Of a stretch of DNA of 64,000 bases, positions 1-12,200 are shown one piece after another. A program made the position numbers and the translations under genes. The stretch comes from Lithospermum erythrorhizon. Its lineage: Eukaryota; Streptophyta; Magnoliopsida; Boraginales; Boraginaceae. Below the pieces are notes generated by a model that was not told where the DNA came from, made no database searches, and saw nothing but the letters and a program-made list of their open reading frames with translations. The DNA lies in the NCBI GenBank assembly GCA_019722365.1, contig JADFUC010000511.1, forward strand, positions 868,001 through 932,000, given 5' to 3'. Every line of letters begins with the position of its first letter. The first letter of the stretch is position 1.

Positions 1-2105
1 ATCCAACTTCTAGTGTTTGCTCACTCATGTTAGCAAAACAAACTCTAAACCAACCAGGCTCTGAACAATGGCAAGATGAACCAGGAGATATATTCAGCTT
101 CACTTCATGCAAGATTTTCTTCCAAAGATCCAATTCACATTCTAATGTTGGTTTTTCCAATAATGGACTTAAATTCATCCAACAAAAAAGCCCTGCATTT
201 CCATCCAAGCAATTGATTCCAGCTTTTTTCAAGCCATCAACAATCATTTGATATCGTTTTCTGAGTCTTTGCCTGTTTGTTTCAATATAATTGTTTGTGA
301 AAGTCTTGTCAGACAACATGCAAGCTAAGAGTTGTTGTGTTTGTGAGGAAATTAAAGTGAAACTGGACATTCTTCTTGCAGTTGTGACAACGTTGTCATT
401 GTATGAATATATAGTCCCCACCCTGAAACCTGGAAGGCCTAAATCCTTTGAAAGGCTATAAACAATGTGAACTCTCTCAGCTTCTTTGTAGTTTCTTGCT
501 TCAAGAATCTCTGCTATACTGACAAATTCGTCGGAAAAGAATGAAGAGCCCGAGTAGATTTCGTCAGAGACGAGGTGGATGTTCTTTTCTGTGGCGAAAT
601 CAAGAATGTTTTCCAGGGCTTGTCGTTGAACCGTGGCGCCTAATGGATTTGATGGATTTGTAATTAGTACACCTCTGACTTTAATGTTTTTGGATTCTGC
701 ATCAGCATAAGCTGCTCCCAGTGCTTCTTGTGTGATCTGGAAATTGTTTGAGCTATCACAATGAACTGGAACAATTTTTACCCCAGTTCTCCATCTCAAG
801 TCTCTGTCAAACCTATAACATGATACAGTTAGAGTTGTTATCATGCAAATAAACATGAAATATTAGAAGGAAGCTTTGGTAGAAAATCGAAAATTAGGCA
901 TGTCAATAAAATTGTCTTGACAATCTCGCTTAAGCAGGATTTGTACTCTATAGAGAGGATTAGTGGAGTGCATTAGTTCTTGCGCCGCATTAGTTAATAA
1001 TTTATGCTTGTTGAATCTTGGCTTACTTGAATGTTATCTTCTTAAATACAGCAGGGAGAAATAAAAGGTCTGTAATGACTGGGTGAAAATACGACAAAAA
1101 ACAAATTATTGTCATCGTTATATTATCGATCAAACATATTTATCTTAATAGAACACGTAAACTTGCGTGAGCTACAACGTTCTGTGAGTTGACTTTTTAT
1201 CTTTCTTAAATTGACAATTATATAAAGTGAATCATGATTCAACATTTCATGTCAAATGTGGTATAAAAAGTCACACAAATTACATTCATTTTCCAACATC
1301 TATATGTTGTTCAATTCAAACTATTTGATCGTCCTGGATTCGATTCTTACCTGGATAGTAAGGAGTTGGAACTAGTAAAGCATCTCCAGGATCAGCCAAA
1401 ATAAATGTCAATAATTCATTGGCTGCAGTTGCACCAGCTGTTATAACAACCCTTTCGGGATTAAATTTCGCTCTGCCTCCCCTTATTTGTTCCATAAAGC
1501 TTGCCATTGCCTGTTTTGGATGTAAGAAAGTTAGTGTCTAATTGAAAATATGTTAATTTGCATGAAATTTTTCGCTATGGAATGCTATATAGATGAATGT
1601 AACGAAATGGAAAATTATAATACCTTTCTAAAAGATAGTAGTCCATGGTAATCTTGGAATAGAGCATTTTCTCTAAAACTGGAACCTTTGTTTCCAAAGT
1701 TGGATGATGCAGAATGTTTTTCCAAGTAATCTTCCAGTAAGTCAAATGAAACCTGTCCGGATTAAAATTGCCCAAAGCATGAGTTCAAAAGTCAAGCAAT
1801 TTTTGAGGATTACATATAGCATTTTACGAGTTCTTATTTGAATAATGCTCTACTTTGCTTTTATAAAGCACAAATTCAAATAAGAGCGAACAAAGTAATT
1901 AATTTACCGCGAATAAAAAAAGTTTAGAACTTACTTGATTTTCTGCCAATCCCATTTGGATAACACCAGATGGATTAGAAGTTTCATCATAAGGATTTTC
2001 ATCATATGCTTTCCATCCAGCAAAGTAAGGAGAGTCTTCTCCATGAGTGTCTGAGATGGCAACTTTTGATAAACCAACTGATTTTTTCTCTATGCCAACA
2101 GCCAT
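1..2105 (-). CDS. ACS: 1-aminocyclopropane-1-carboxylate (ACC) synthase, 3' end cut by window edge
   Basis: A PLP-dependent enzyme that converts S-adenosylmethionine to ACC, the committed step of ethylene synthesis, in the cytosol. Four exons are read on the minus strand: 2105-1935, 1752-1624, 1510-1351 and 812-1, all GT-AG. About 424 residues are visible of the family's usual 450-490. Family blocks in order: [20 protein letters not shown] and GLAENQ (exon 1), FQDYHG (exon 2), [20 protein letters not shown] and PTPYYPG (exon 3), then [17 protein letters not shown], and the PLP box [15 protein letters not shown] with the Schiff-base lysine near residue 276 (codon at 448-446), then SSQTQQLLA and [10 protein letters not shown]. 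The start is the only ATG in good context before the conserved N-terminus. One oddity: exon 3 ends CCA-G and exon 4 begins G-TTT-GAC, so the junction is one base short. The phosphorylated C-terminal tail that sorts ACS types lies outside the window, so the type is unassigned. Confidence 0.95.
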
Positions 2106-2269
2106 GGGGAGTGTTTACTTTTTAGAGTAAAGGGTACTTTTTCTTTCAGAAAGGATGCTTTTTTTCTTCTTCTTGAATGTGAAGGAAGCAAAATGTTACA
2201 AGTCTTTCTGTTGAATGGAAAAACTCTAGATGAGAAGTGTTTTTTGAGGTTGAATGAATGCCATGTTAA

Positions 2270-2290
2270 GGCCCCTTATAAATAAGAGCA
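2270..2290 (-). promoter_or_regulatory. Candidate TATA box of the ACC synthase gene
   Basis: Read on the minus strand, TTATTTATAAGG lies about 170 bases upstream of the ATG at 2105. That suits a plant TATA box with a 5' UTR of roughly 140 bases. There is no transcript evidence, only position and motif. Confidence 0.5.
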
Positions 2291-2299
2291 GGAGAGGGC

Positions 2300-4480
2300 C
2301 CTCAAATTACATAGAGGCCAGGTGATAAAAATTCTCTCTCAACCCCCTCCTAAAAGAAAAATAAATAAATTAGAGTGGCCTAATGATTGATTCTGAAGAG
2401 TAAGCAAGATCAAACTATACATTTTTTTTCAAACTTTGGTGCCAACTGTTAGCTAACATTCTGTCATTTTTCCACTGCATCCAAAATTTCAATCTCTCAA
2501 AGATCTACAGAAAATATGGTGGTTGAAGTTGTGTGTGTATCTTTTACCACAAAATAAGTGAGTCTTCTGACAATATTTTCTATTCTTGTACATGAATTGT
2601 CAATTTGCATGCCACCAATTCATTTCCCTACAATTATATGGAGTATTATTTTTCACATTTATCCTCACTGTCTTGTCTTACTATGTGAATATTAATAATG
2701 CTTCTACTGATTGATCATTCTTCTTGCCGGTCCACATATTTAACTTCATTCAATGAGCTAAATTGATTATAGCTCACACTTTAGAATTTAGATCCCTTTT
2801 CATTTCCATATATATGGTACTTCTCTAGTCCTTTCTATCGACGCCAATTGTCACTTTAGAATTTCTTTTAAATTAACTTCGCCTTTATTTACATTAGTGA
2901 GAATCGAATGAAAGGGTGTTCTAGAGGTTAGATTTGTTACTATAACTCAATCTCATTTACCAAATATGGAGTATATTTTAATTGTCAAAAAATAGTTAAA
3001 TGTGACAATAGGTAGACAGAGTTACTAGCTCGGCTAGCATAAAATCATTATTATTCTGATTTTGCATAACAAAAACAAGACAAAACAGATGGACTAGTAA
3101 GATATGATGACCCCACAGGCCACAACTTACAACATTGTCATAAGCAACATAGATTATAACTTCCTTATAACAGTGTTTAAAGATTCCAATTATGGTTTCT
3201 GATTAACCAATCGTGTATACCTAAAGCCACACCTTTCTGACCAAGATCACTCCAAGATTTTGCGTGATAATCCTCCTTTTCTGGTATGGTCTTATGGACA
3301 TCTTTTACTAATATTTTTCTTGCATTATGAACATGGAATATCTTTGTTGATAGGTTAATAAGTCCTATAATGTAGGCGTTGAGATACACTTTTTATATCT
3401 TCAGACTTCTGTTCAAGTACTAATTCATTAAGTTGCTTCAAACACTAGATACTAGATAATTAACACAAAGGTTAATAAATTTTGTTTTTGAAAACGAATT
3501 TCCTTGTTGTTTTAGCAAGCTAATAATTTGGCCTGACCATTATTTTTCATGCATGTCTTCACCAGCAGTTCCATTCTACTTTCATAGTTTCATTACACCT
3601 CAAGTTAGTTTTTGATTAAATGTTGAGTCCATTCATCAATTAAAATTATATTAGATTAATTTTAAATGGTAATTTAGACCAAATCAAGTCTTATGTCATT
3701 AATTGGGATCGACTATATGAATTCAACAAGTCGTACGAGTAACTTAAATATGAAAAATAAAACATATAAAAATAACTGGTATTCACCTAAATTATGAAGA
3801 TGGGATATTTAATTTGATGATGGTATGGTACAAAGATCTCCAAAACCAAAGATCTCGTGCGAAAGTCGAATTTAACTTAAAATGTGATTTAATTTTAAGA
3901 GTTGCATGATAAAGTGAGACATAGAACAGGATAAAAGACATTGAGTTGATAATATGATAGAGGATCGTTAGCAATCCAACCTCTAACAAACAAACGTGTG
4001 TTATTAGTCAATTGAATTGGCTGAAGATTTTTAACTCATCGAATATGCCCCCCAAAGTGATGATAAGGGGATGGTTTGATTAGATCTTCTCATAGTTACA
4101 TGTGTTCGGTTGAGATGATGTTTATCCATTTGTATGTGAAGGTGCAATGATAATATAGTCTTGATTGAGTATAAAACTAATTAAGTTAATTTATAACCAT
4201 TATATATGCCTGTTATTCAATAATCAGATCGACTGATCAACCATTATAGGAAGATTAGTATATATTAATTTAGTTATTTCACAATCAAATTTTGTGAATA
4301 TGATCAAAACAATGATTGTTCAGCCACAAAACCCAAGTAATAATTGAGGTACTAGAAAAAAAATTGTGAGTTTTATTTGATGTTCTAATTTTCGAGTCGA
4401 CTTTTGATATTTTTTTAATTTTGTGAATGGTATTCTGTCATTGAATATATATTTTTATTTTTTATTTTTATTTTTTTAAA
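2300..4480. other. Intergenic, AT-rich, nothing firmly identified
   Basis: This is the upstream region of the ACC synthase gene. It has short AT-rich tracts and T/A homopolymers. A 70-codon minus-strand frame (3389-3177) and a 65-codon one (3989-3792) match no family I recognise and have no supporting splice or start context. I see no convincing gene. Confidence 0.5.
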
Positions 4481-4484
4481 CTTT

Positions 4485-4610
4485 TGAGAACATCGAATAG
4501 CCTAGTGGTTAGAGAGAGGTTAAGTCGCCCTGAAGCGAGAGTTTCCAACCTATAAAACGAAAAGAGAGACGGGTGCCGATATTTCTTAGCACTCTAGCTT
4601 TTTTACTAGC
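4485..4610 (+). repeat. Candidate tRNA-derived SINE (5' part)
   Basis: TAGCCTAGTGGTTAGAG at 4498-4514 fits the pol III A box (TRGYNNARNGG type). About 45 bases later there is a decayed B-box-like stretch (GAGAGTTTCCAACC). The following body contains GCCGATATTTCTTAG, which is also found after the B box of the SINE-like sequence at 51.31-51.46 kb on the minus strand. The shared body suggests one SINE family. It does not fold as an obvious functional tRNA. Confidence 0.4.
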
Positions 4611-5190
4611 TGTTTTATCAATTGCACATTCAAGCATCATCATCCATTAATGTATGTATTAAAGTACAAACAACTGCTGTGAAGGAGTGAAGAGAATATT
4701 CATTAACATCAAGCATTTACAATCGAGTTATAGAATGAAACGTAAAAATCATATACAAATAAAAATACATCCAAATGTTAGAATTCGGTCAGGACTTCAA
4801 AGAAGAAGAAAATATAGTACGGAATACCTCAAATTTTCAATTGCCATGATAGAGTAACATTTTCAGATCATAAAAGGCACTCAAGGCATGTATGCATATA
4901 TAGAACACTTTGCATGGCTCTAGATATTTTCTTTCTTGTATACCTATCTTAGATATTCATATCGATGTTTACCAACATAAGTTAGAAACAAATGTTGATC
5001 GAATACTGTCGCTAATAACTTGCCCTAAGAAAGATTACTTACCGAGTCCTGTCAGCCTCCTTCAAGCAAGAATAGGTTACAAGCTTTTCCTCACTACTTG
5101 AAGCCTTCACTACCTTCTTTCCTCAGCTTTTACGATTGTATTGTCAATCAATGAATGAATCGCTTGACATCTATTAATAAAAAAAAAAAA
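4611..5190. other. Intergenic, no gene seen
   Basis: AT-rich spacer between the SINE-like sequence and the left long direct repeat. A 63-codon frame at 4910-5101 is unremarkable. I see nothing else. Confidence 0.5.
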
Positions 5191-5194
5191 GATA

Positions 5195-5735
5195 AAAAAA
5201 ATGTTGATCAGAATAATTAACCCAACTTCCTCTGCCTTTATTGCTAAAAGAAGTACGTCGATCTAAGTGGTACACAAATAAACATACTGTTTGTTCATAT
5301 AAAAGTTAGCATTACATTGAATTAGAACAAGGATTTGAGAAGGAGGCTAAATACACTTGAAGTTTTGGTTTTCCGGAGAGGATGAATCATTACCCAGAAA
5401 AGGTGGGGGACAATGAGGATATTTTTTATGATAATGATAAGAAAGTGTTGATAACACCTCCAATAAAAAATACTCATAAATAGTGTAACATTTTCTATTT
5501 TATGGGCTCTTAGAAAATATTGATTGACGTTAGTTTGATGTGAATGTTCAATTTGTTATTGACAATTGAATATTTTATTTATTGTGTCTGCTTAGCAGCA
5601 AGGCTTCAAGATGGCCTCTGTTATTAGGAGCCGATTGTTACATTTTCTGAATAGGGAGGTTGTCGACTCGTGAGTGTAACAATGAAAAAAAAAAGTATGA
5701 CATTTGTGCTTTAATCAGTTAAGTTATAATAGAAC
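5195..5735. repeat. Long direct repeat, left copy (pairs with 15,886-16,378)
   Basis: Both copies begin near TGTTGATCA and share many blocks in the same order: TTCATATAAAAG, ACACTTGAAGTTTTGG, AAGAAAGTGTTGATAACAC, TTTATGGGCTCT, TTAGGAGCCGATTGTTA, GTGAGTGTAAC and GCTTTAATCAGTTAA. They diverge by many small indels. The pair could be decayed LTRs of an element about 11 kb long or a dispersed repeat found twice. No clean TG...CA ends with target duplications are visible. Confidence 0.65.
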
Positions 5736-5739
5736 AATA

Positions 5740-7255
5740 CTTTTCATTTTTCAAGAAATGCTTAGTCATTTACACAAAGATTGCCAAAAAAATCAAAAAG
5801 TTGGTATTGAAATGTAGAACACTAGTTAGCGATTTTGTATTATTATATATGCACCAAACCCCTTCTAAAATCCTCCTTGGTACAAAAGAAAATTTATCAA
5901 ACGATCTGGTGCTGCTTGCCCGACTATCGCCTAAGATTCTCCCACGACGACGCTCTGCCAATATGGCTCGCTCGATATGGACCTCGAGTTATCGGAGCTT
6001 GATCTGAAGTTGATATATATGTCCGGACAAGGCCCTGACGAGGACTCGTCTTTGACTTCATGGTTCAACCCATGCTTGAGCATCCTTGATCCTCAGGGTC
6101 AGACAACTGATTATTGTTCGATTTTGTATCCTTGAGATATGTAAAGTCGACTTTAGTGGACCTGGGACCTCTCCGCTGATTGATAGGTTGGCCAAGAAAT
6201 GGACACCCTTCTTTGACTCGGGGATGTCACAATGGGGTCAGATGCCTACCCTTCTTTTGTCGGATATGTCCTCACATGGGACTTTGACGAACCTTATAGA
6301 TGAAATGGGTTCCTCTGCCAGCTCTTAGCGCCTCTTGTATCCGATGACGGATGTGTAGCCAGGCTTCACAATATTGCTCCTACCTTTGATTTTAGGGGTC
6401 GGAATGAAGCCACTGCTGGATGGTCCGCCTTCTCCAGCATTATTTCAGCTGGGAGGGGTCAACATCTTCAACTCTTGATTTGATGGGGAGGTTTTAACAA
6501 ATGTTTGTTTCCTACACTGCTGACGAACTCCACTTCTTGCCGAAGATTCCTGATTACTTCGACCGGGTCGGACGCTAGCGTAGGAGGTAGGGGCTTCAGC
6601 AACTTGATCCTCCCGACTTGGTGTTATGTGGGCTTCAAAGAACGTGTTTCCTTACAACTGCCAGGCTTCAACAACGGCTTCCCCGCAACCAACCCGGCCG
6701 AGGGAATTTTTATTTGCTAGAGACCTCAGATCGCCTCGCCTCTTCCTTTGATGGTTTTATCCGCTTATGCCCTCAAGTGCTTTTCCTTTGAATTAAGTCG
6801 AGGTGCTTCCACCGGCCGATTTTTCTTCAGAGCTTTTCTCAGCCTTTTCCTTAGCTTTTCTCCCACTCAACTTATGATTTTATATCGAAAATGGGTAGTA
6901 TTTATAGGCTTTCTGCCCGATTCTCGATCAAGGTTCATTGCGCATCACGATCTCGACCGCCGATTTCAGCACTGACCGTCGATATTTCTTGCATGACTTA
7001 TTCCTCCAAGAATGAGTCACGTCGTTGAGATTTTTAGGTAAAAATGAATTTGGTTTATTGTTCGATATTTTCTTGCTTTTATTAATTTAAGCCTCCCGTG
7101 ATTCGAAAGATATTCGAGGTAGGTTTAAAATTAGGTTTATTTAATGTAAAACCTAGTTTTAACCTAAAATTAATATCAAGTCCTTGAATCCTGGGAACCC
7201 TACTATTTTCTCCTGGCTTGAATTTAATTCGAAAGCTCGAGTGAACTCTAATCAA
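5740..7255 (+). other. GC-richer decayed tract with coding-like frames, unidentified
   Basis: Base composition is clearly richer in G+C than the flanks, from about 5.85 to 7.0 kb. Protein-like stretches occur in different plus-strand frames, for example one starting MDLELSELDLKLIYMSGQGP (near 5,978) and ones containing LTWDFDEPYR and LPKIPDYFDRVGR. Stops and frameshifts break them. It is probably the remains of a transposon-borne or captured coding region. I do not recognise the family. Confidence 0.35.
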
Positions 7256-9700
7256 CACGTGTAACACCCCAACCCAAAATGGTTCAGGAATGTCACACTC
7301 CACGAACTGAACCTAATCTCAATTTAATTCAAATTTAAAGGGTGTGGGCCGCAAGTCAATTCAATGAAGATTTCTATATAAAATATTCCATTAAAGTAAC
7401 ATCTCTCGAACAAATTCTGATCGGTATCATCGGATACATGTCTTTCAATCATCATAACGAATAACGACAAAGTGTTCATAAAAGCGATTCTACAGCTAAA
7501 ATCAAAATCAAATAACAAACTTCAGTACATTCTGAAAGCAAACAAGAACCTCCAACTACTTTTTTATCTAAAATGCATAAAATAAAGTGTGTTTCACAAC
7601 CATTCAAGAAGCAAACTAATTGTCTTCGAAAATATTGGATCAAACCGATTCAAAATCATTATACCATATATAGTACTAATATTATATAATAATAATAATA
7701 TTATGGAAGGTAGATACAAACCTCACAGGCAAGTTCACGCCAGCATCGGCCACCATGGTCACATAAATTCAAGTAGCCACTTATGATCACAACACGTAGT
7801 AATACAAACAAACAAAACACACACCACTAAAGGGGGCGCTGGTGTGAACCAGGCCATTTAACTCGTAGAACTTACATCAAAATGGCCACATGAGAATATT
7901 ACCTCCCGGATCAAACAAAACACACGACTATTGTTCCGCCGCTGAAGCGATCAAACATATATTCAAAGGCTGGTAAGTAACCGAGTCCCTTGCCATTTGG
8001 TCGACGATGAGACAGTTCTCAAGCTTGCTGACTGATCTTGATAAAAGCTTGACTGCTTGATTCCTTGGAAGCTTGAGTCACTGATCGATTTGATTTTGAA
8101 CTCTATGGATTTGAGAGCTTGAGCTTGATTTGATTTGAACCTGGATTTTGACTCATTTGAATTTGACTGATGTGTTCCCACGGCGAGATGGGACATGCTG
8201 CCCTGCCCTCATGGACTCGCACTGCTCGACTGATATGGTCCTATCGTGGTTCTTAACAAATGCATTCCTCCAGACACTGCATGTGACTCGATCTCAAGTC
8301 TCGACTACATCTCCTGCCTACCAGACTCACATACCAAAGTCGTCATAGAAATAGCTTGAAAATACCTCGCTTCACATGATCTCAGAATGATGCCTATCTC
8401 CTTCACTGGGTTTTCTGATTAGCTTCACCTTGCAAGTGGGACTCGACGGCTCGAGAGGCCGCTTCTTAGCGGACTTATGCCCGATACACACCCTGATTGA
8501 TGTATTGCCTCGATACGACACTTCGATTTTGATGTGACTGGCTTTCAAGTCAGATGGAGCGACATGACACCCACGCTGGACTTAGCGAGATTTGGGCCTC
8601 AATTGGGACTTAGTGAGATTTGGCCTCTTGATTTAAGCCAGCGAAGTGTCACTCAAGCTTCATTAAAGCGGCCCACTGTCATAGAACAGACGACGCACGG
8701 CGGAACTGCCCAACCTCACACGTATACCTGAACAACTGCATATACGGGGCCTAGTGCGTTTCGCGTGCCTGCATAGATCCACAACATAGGACCTAACACC
8801 CAAGGCTTTATTCCTATATTCAAGATTGGATGTAATCAAACCAAGTTTTTATCAAAGTGCTCATCCAAGTTTATGAATAATCGGGGCCACGTGGCTTGAA
8901 TCCCGAATATCCGGGGTTGCCTTAGATCTTTTAAATGCATTCTCGCCAGATTTTAAAGCTTCAAACTTACACCATAATACGCTTGTGCGATAACCCTCGA
9001 CATTTTGTTTATTTTCGTCACCTGAAAGTTTTCTAGCCACCACGTGTGTTTCTCATATCCAACATTGTTTAACTTAGAGAAATTCCGCATTTAACATTCT
9101 AGATTTCGTTGTCAGGTGTGGTATTTTTTTGAACAGAATGGATCCCCACTCTCGGTTTTTGTGAGTATTTAGGTTTCGGCCTCAAACGCCGCTTTCCGAT
9201 CGTCGATTTGATTTCAAAGTGATCACGATCTTAACTGCTGAATTTGAGGCAGCATCTGACCCTGAGATTTAGGGAAGCTACTCTGGGAATGGCTGATTTT
9301 GGACCACAAACTTCATGTGGATTCCCCAACTCACAAAATCACAGAGTCTCTATTTTAAACCTGCGGGTTTATAGTCTTCTTTTGAGCCACACGTGGCCTC
9401 ATCCGGTTCCGCTTTGGTCGATTTAATTGATGTACCAGGTTTTCGAAAGTAACTTATCCACATTTAATGCGGGGCTATTCTCTCGGAACCTTACTGAAGC
9501 TCAATCAACGCGGAACTCCATCTCTCTTTGACTTCGATTAACTGGGGCTGATGGAACCCTGCTCGCCCTAGGTTCGACATTTCCAATTCTAGATTTAATC
9601 TGAACCCTAATCACCACGGGCATTTTTAAGGAAACCAATTCCTTAATTAAATTTGATTAATTTGGTCTTTAATCAATTTAATTAATTTTTTTGAGAAATT
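7256..9700. mobile_element. LTR-like repeat unit 'family A', copy 1
   Basis: It begins near GTAACACCCCAACCC, a composition common at ends of plant LTRs. It shares ordered blocks with 23.05-24.28 kb (CAAGTTTATGAATAATCG) and with 26.94-27.55 kb (AGATTTAGGGAA, TCTATTTTAAACCT, GAACCCTAATCACCACGG, CCTTAATTAAATTT). It has no intact gag or pol. It is likely a decayed LTR or solo LTR of a long-LTR retrotransposon. The exact ends and orientation are not certain. Confidence 0.55.
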
Positions 9701-10600
9701 TTCGATGTTTACATTCACTTCAAAATTTTATTCATCGCCACGACAAGGTTGTTTGACATTGTAAATTACGGCGTGAAAATATTTTATTACATACGAAGCT
9801 AATATTATCCCTTTCTAAATTCCCTATTAAGTATAATCAAGAATACATATATTATCGCCTTTTAGAAAAGGTGATTAGTATTAAACTACTCCTTAAATGG
9901 ATGAGAACAATACCAACAAAGCCATAGTCTCAACCATGCTCTTTAATTTATTTCTTTAACTAAGAACATATTTTAATTGAGTAATAAATATTACACCAAT
10001 AAAATTCAATTCATTTTAATTGATATTTAAAATATAAACATCATGAATTGATCCTTTGCTCCAAATAAAAATAATATCGATACCATATACAAAGAAATAT
10101 TTTCATAATAATACTTTTAATATTTACGTTTTTAAAATTGTATTCATCGTCATCGGGATTAAGAAGCTGATTAATTACGAAGAAAATATTACATCTAATG
10201 GAAGTTTTTCAACTTTTTAATTTCCAACAATTGATTTTTTAAATTTTGAAATTTAATTATTTTTAGACATGTGCTCAATATTTCATGGAGAAAATATATC
10301 TGTTTTATATATATATATATATGATAATTTTAATTTAATTTAAATTCTATATGTATAAATTAAGGTTATAAAGTTTATTAATTTTGATCATTAAAGTTAA
10401 ACTATATAAACTTACTCTATATTTATTAAGGCTCCCTCAAAGTAATCTCGAGAGAGATACTTTCCGCATGATAGTCAATTAGTCAAAAACAAATTAATTT
10501 TGATTCATAAAACTACCACATGTAACAAAGATACTGCGACGTGTACTTAATTTTTAGTAGTTCTCGTAAAAGTGCTCCAGCTCATTATATATATGGTATA
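9701..10600. repeat. Dispersed repeat, copy 1 (pairs with 28,510-29,335)
   Basis: From AACAAAGCCAT at about 9,914 to about 10,515 it matches 28,510-29,335 in the same order: TTGTTCCAAATAAA-like block, GAAATATTTTCATA, ATTCATCGTCAT, TTTCTAACAATTG-like block and TGTGCTCAATAT. A further partial copy of the ATTCATCG block sits at 9,730-9,800. There is an (AT)n run at 10,301-10,322. No coding capacity. Confidence 0.6.
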
Positions 10601-12200
10601 GTTTTCTCTCCCAAGTTTAACAACCCTGAATCCCTGATATTAATTTTGACTTTATAAATAAAATACTCCTAATCGGTAACAATTTTTTAAATGAGGAATA
10701 ATGAGTATATCGTGATAAACTAAAATATATTTTTTGAGATCATGTTGGGAGATTGTATTGTATTTTATTAAACTAAAATATTGTGATAATAATGACGACG
10801 GTGACGACGATGTTGGGAGAATGAAAGTTGTAGACGCTGCATTAAGCTGCTTATATGTGGAAATTGAGAGGTTTCGGTATGCTTGCAACGTATCATGTGT
10901 ACTTTATTTATTATCGTGATATCAAAGCTCAAACCTCGCCGCTAATAACAAGTTTATCGAACGGTGGACATCCTGCTATTACTTGGTTATCTATACTTCT
11001 TGATCCTCACGCCATCGCTGCATATCAGCCTCGCGTTGTTGGGTGATCAATAAAGTAGGAACATTCCTTCTATTTTTTCGCATCATCCTCTTCTTTCATA
11101 TTTATAAATTTTAATAGTTATAAACATAACTTTGATATATGAATAAAAATTTGTCGATCCATTTAGTAGAGAGATTTTGTCGATATTTGATACTTGAAGC
11201 CATAGACGGTATATATGTTACTTTCCCATCCCATAAAATAGTCTATGGTGACTTTTTTCTTTTCATTCTTCATAATTTATGTTATTTGATTAATTGTTAC
11301 ATGTATTTTTTCAAATAGATCATCTTAACTACCATACATAATGATCAAACTGTATAATTCATGTAGAAGAGTAGTATAATATTTGGTAAAAACATGTCAA
11401 AACATAATATTTTTAATGTACTTTATTATTAACATAATAATTTTCATGCAAATCAAAATGTTTTGTGTCAATTTATTGAGGTCGTGTCTATTAATCTTGA
11501 TCAATGAAAAAATAAATTGAACGATTTTTTTATAATAATGATAATTCTATATTTTAATATTGTTTTCAACAAAAATATAAGGTAACATCTTCACTGCTTA
11601 ATTATTAAAATGCAAAAAAATCTGTAGAGCAATATATTTTTTTTATGAATGATTTAAATAAATAAAATTGATTCAGAATCGACAAAGTTAAAGTCTGCTT
11701 TTACTGCCATTCAAAAGCGCCACCAAAGTTAAGTCTGTTTTTCTGCTATTCAACGGTGGTATTTTATCGAGATCTAAAATGACATTTCCATCTTCTCGAT
11801 TTCCGTAACAAGAAGTTTTACCCGCAAGCCACTGCCGCCGAATGCCAAGCGCGACTTCATTGGTTTGTTATTCTTTCTCGCTTTTGTTATCTTTTATAAG
11901 TCTAAAACTTTTATATTATTAGCTTCTATCCGAGCCGCCAGTAGATAAACATTTAGTTTTGTTGGTTGTTATGAATTTCCAGTTAGTGTAATTATCAGAT
12001 GAAACTTCAGGTGTGCTCTTCATCGGGATCAATCGACTTATATATATTATATACAATGTGGTCTATATTACATATTAGGAAACAATATATAAAAACTACA
12101 ATATAGTTGTTAAAGATTACACTAGCTATTGATCATTTAGCATTATATATATATATATATCTATTTATATTAATCGATAAGAATACATGATTGTGATACG
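10601..12200. other. Intergenic, AT-rich
   Basis: Contains a GACGACGGTGACGACGATG-type short run at about 10,793-10,811 and an (AT)n run near 12,150. Frames of about 60 codons at 10.7-11.05 kb look fortuitous. A block at 10,570-10,660 resembles 18,665-18,760. No gene seen. Confidence 0.45.
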
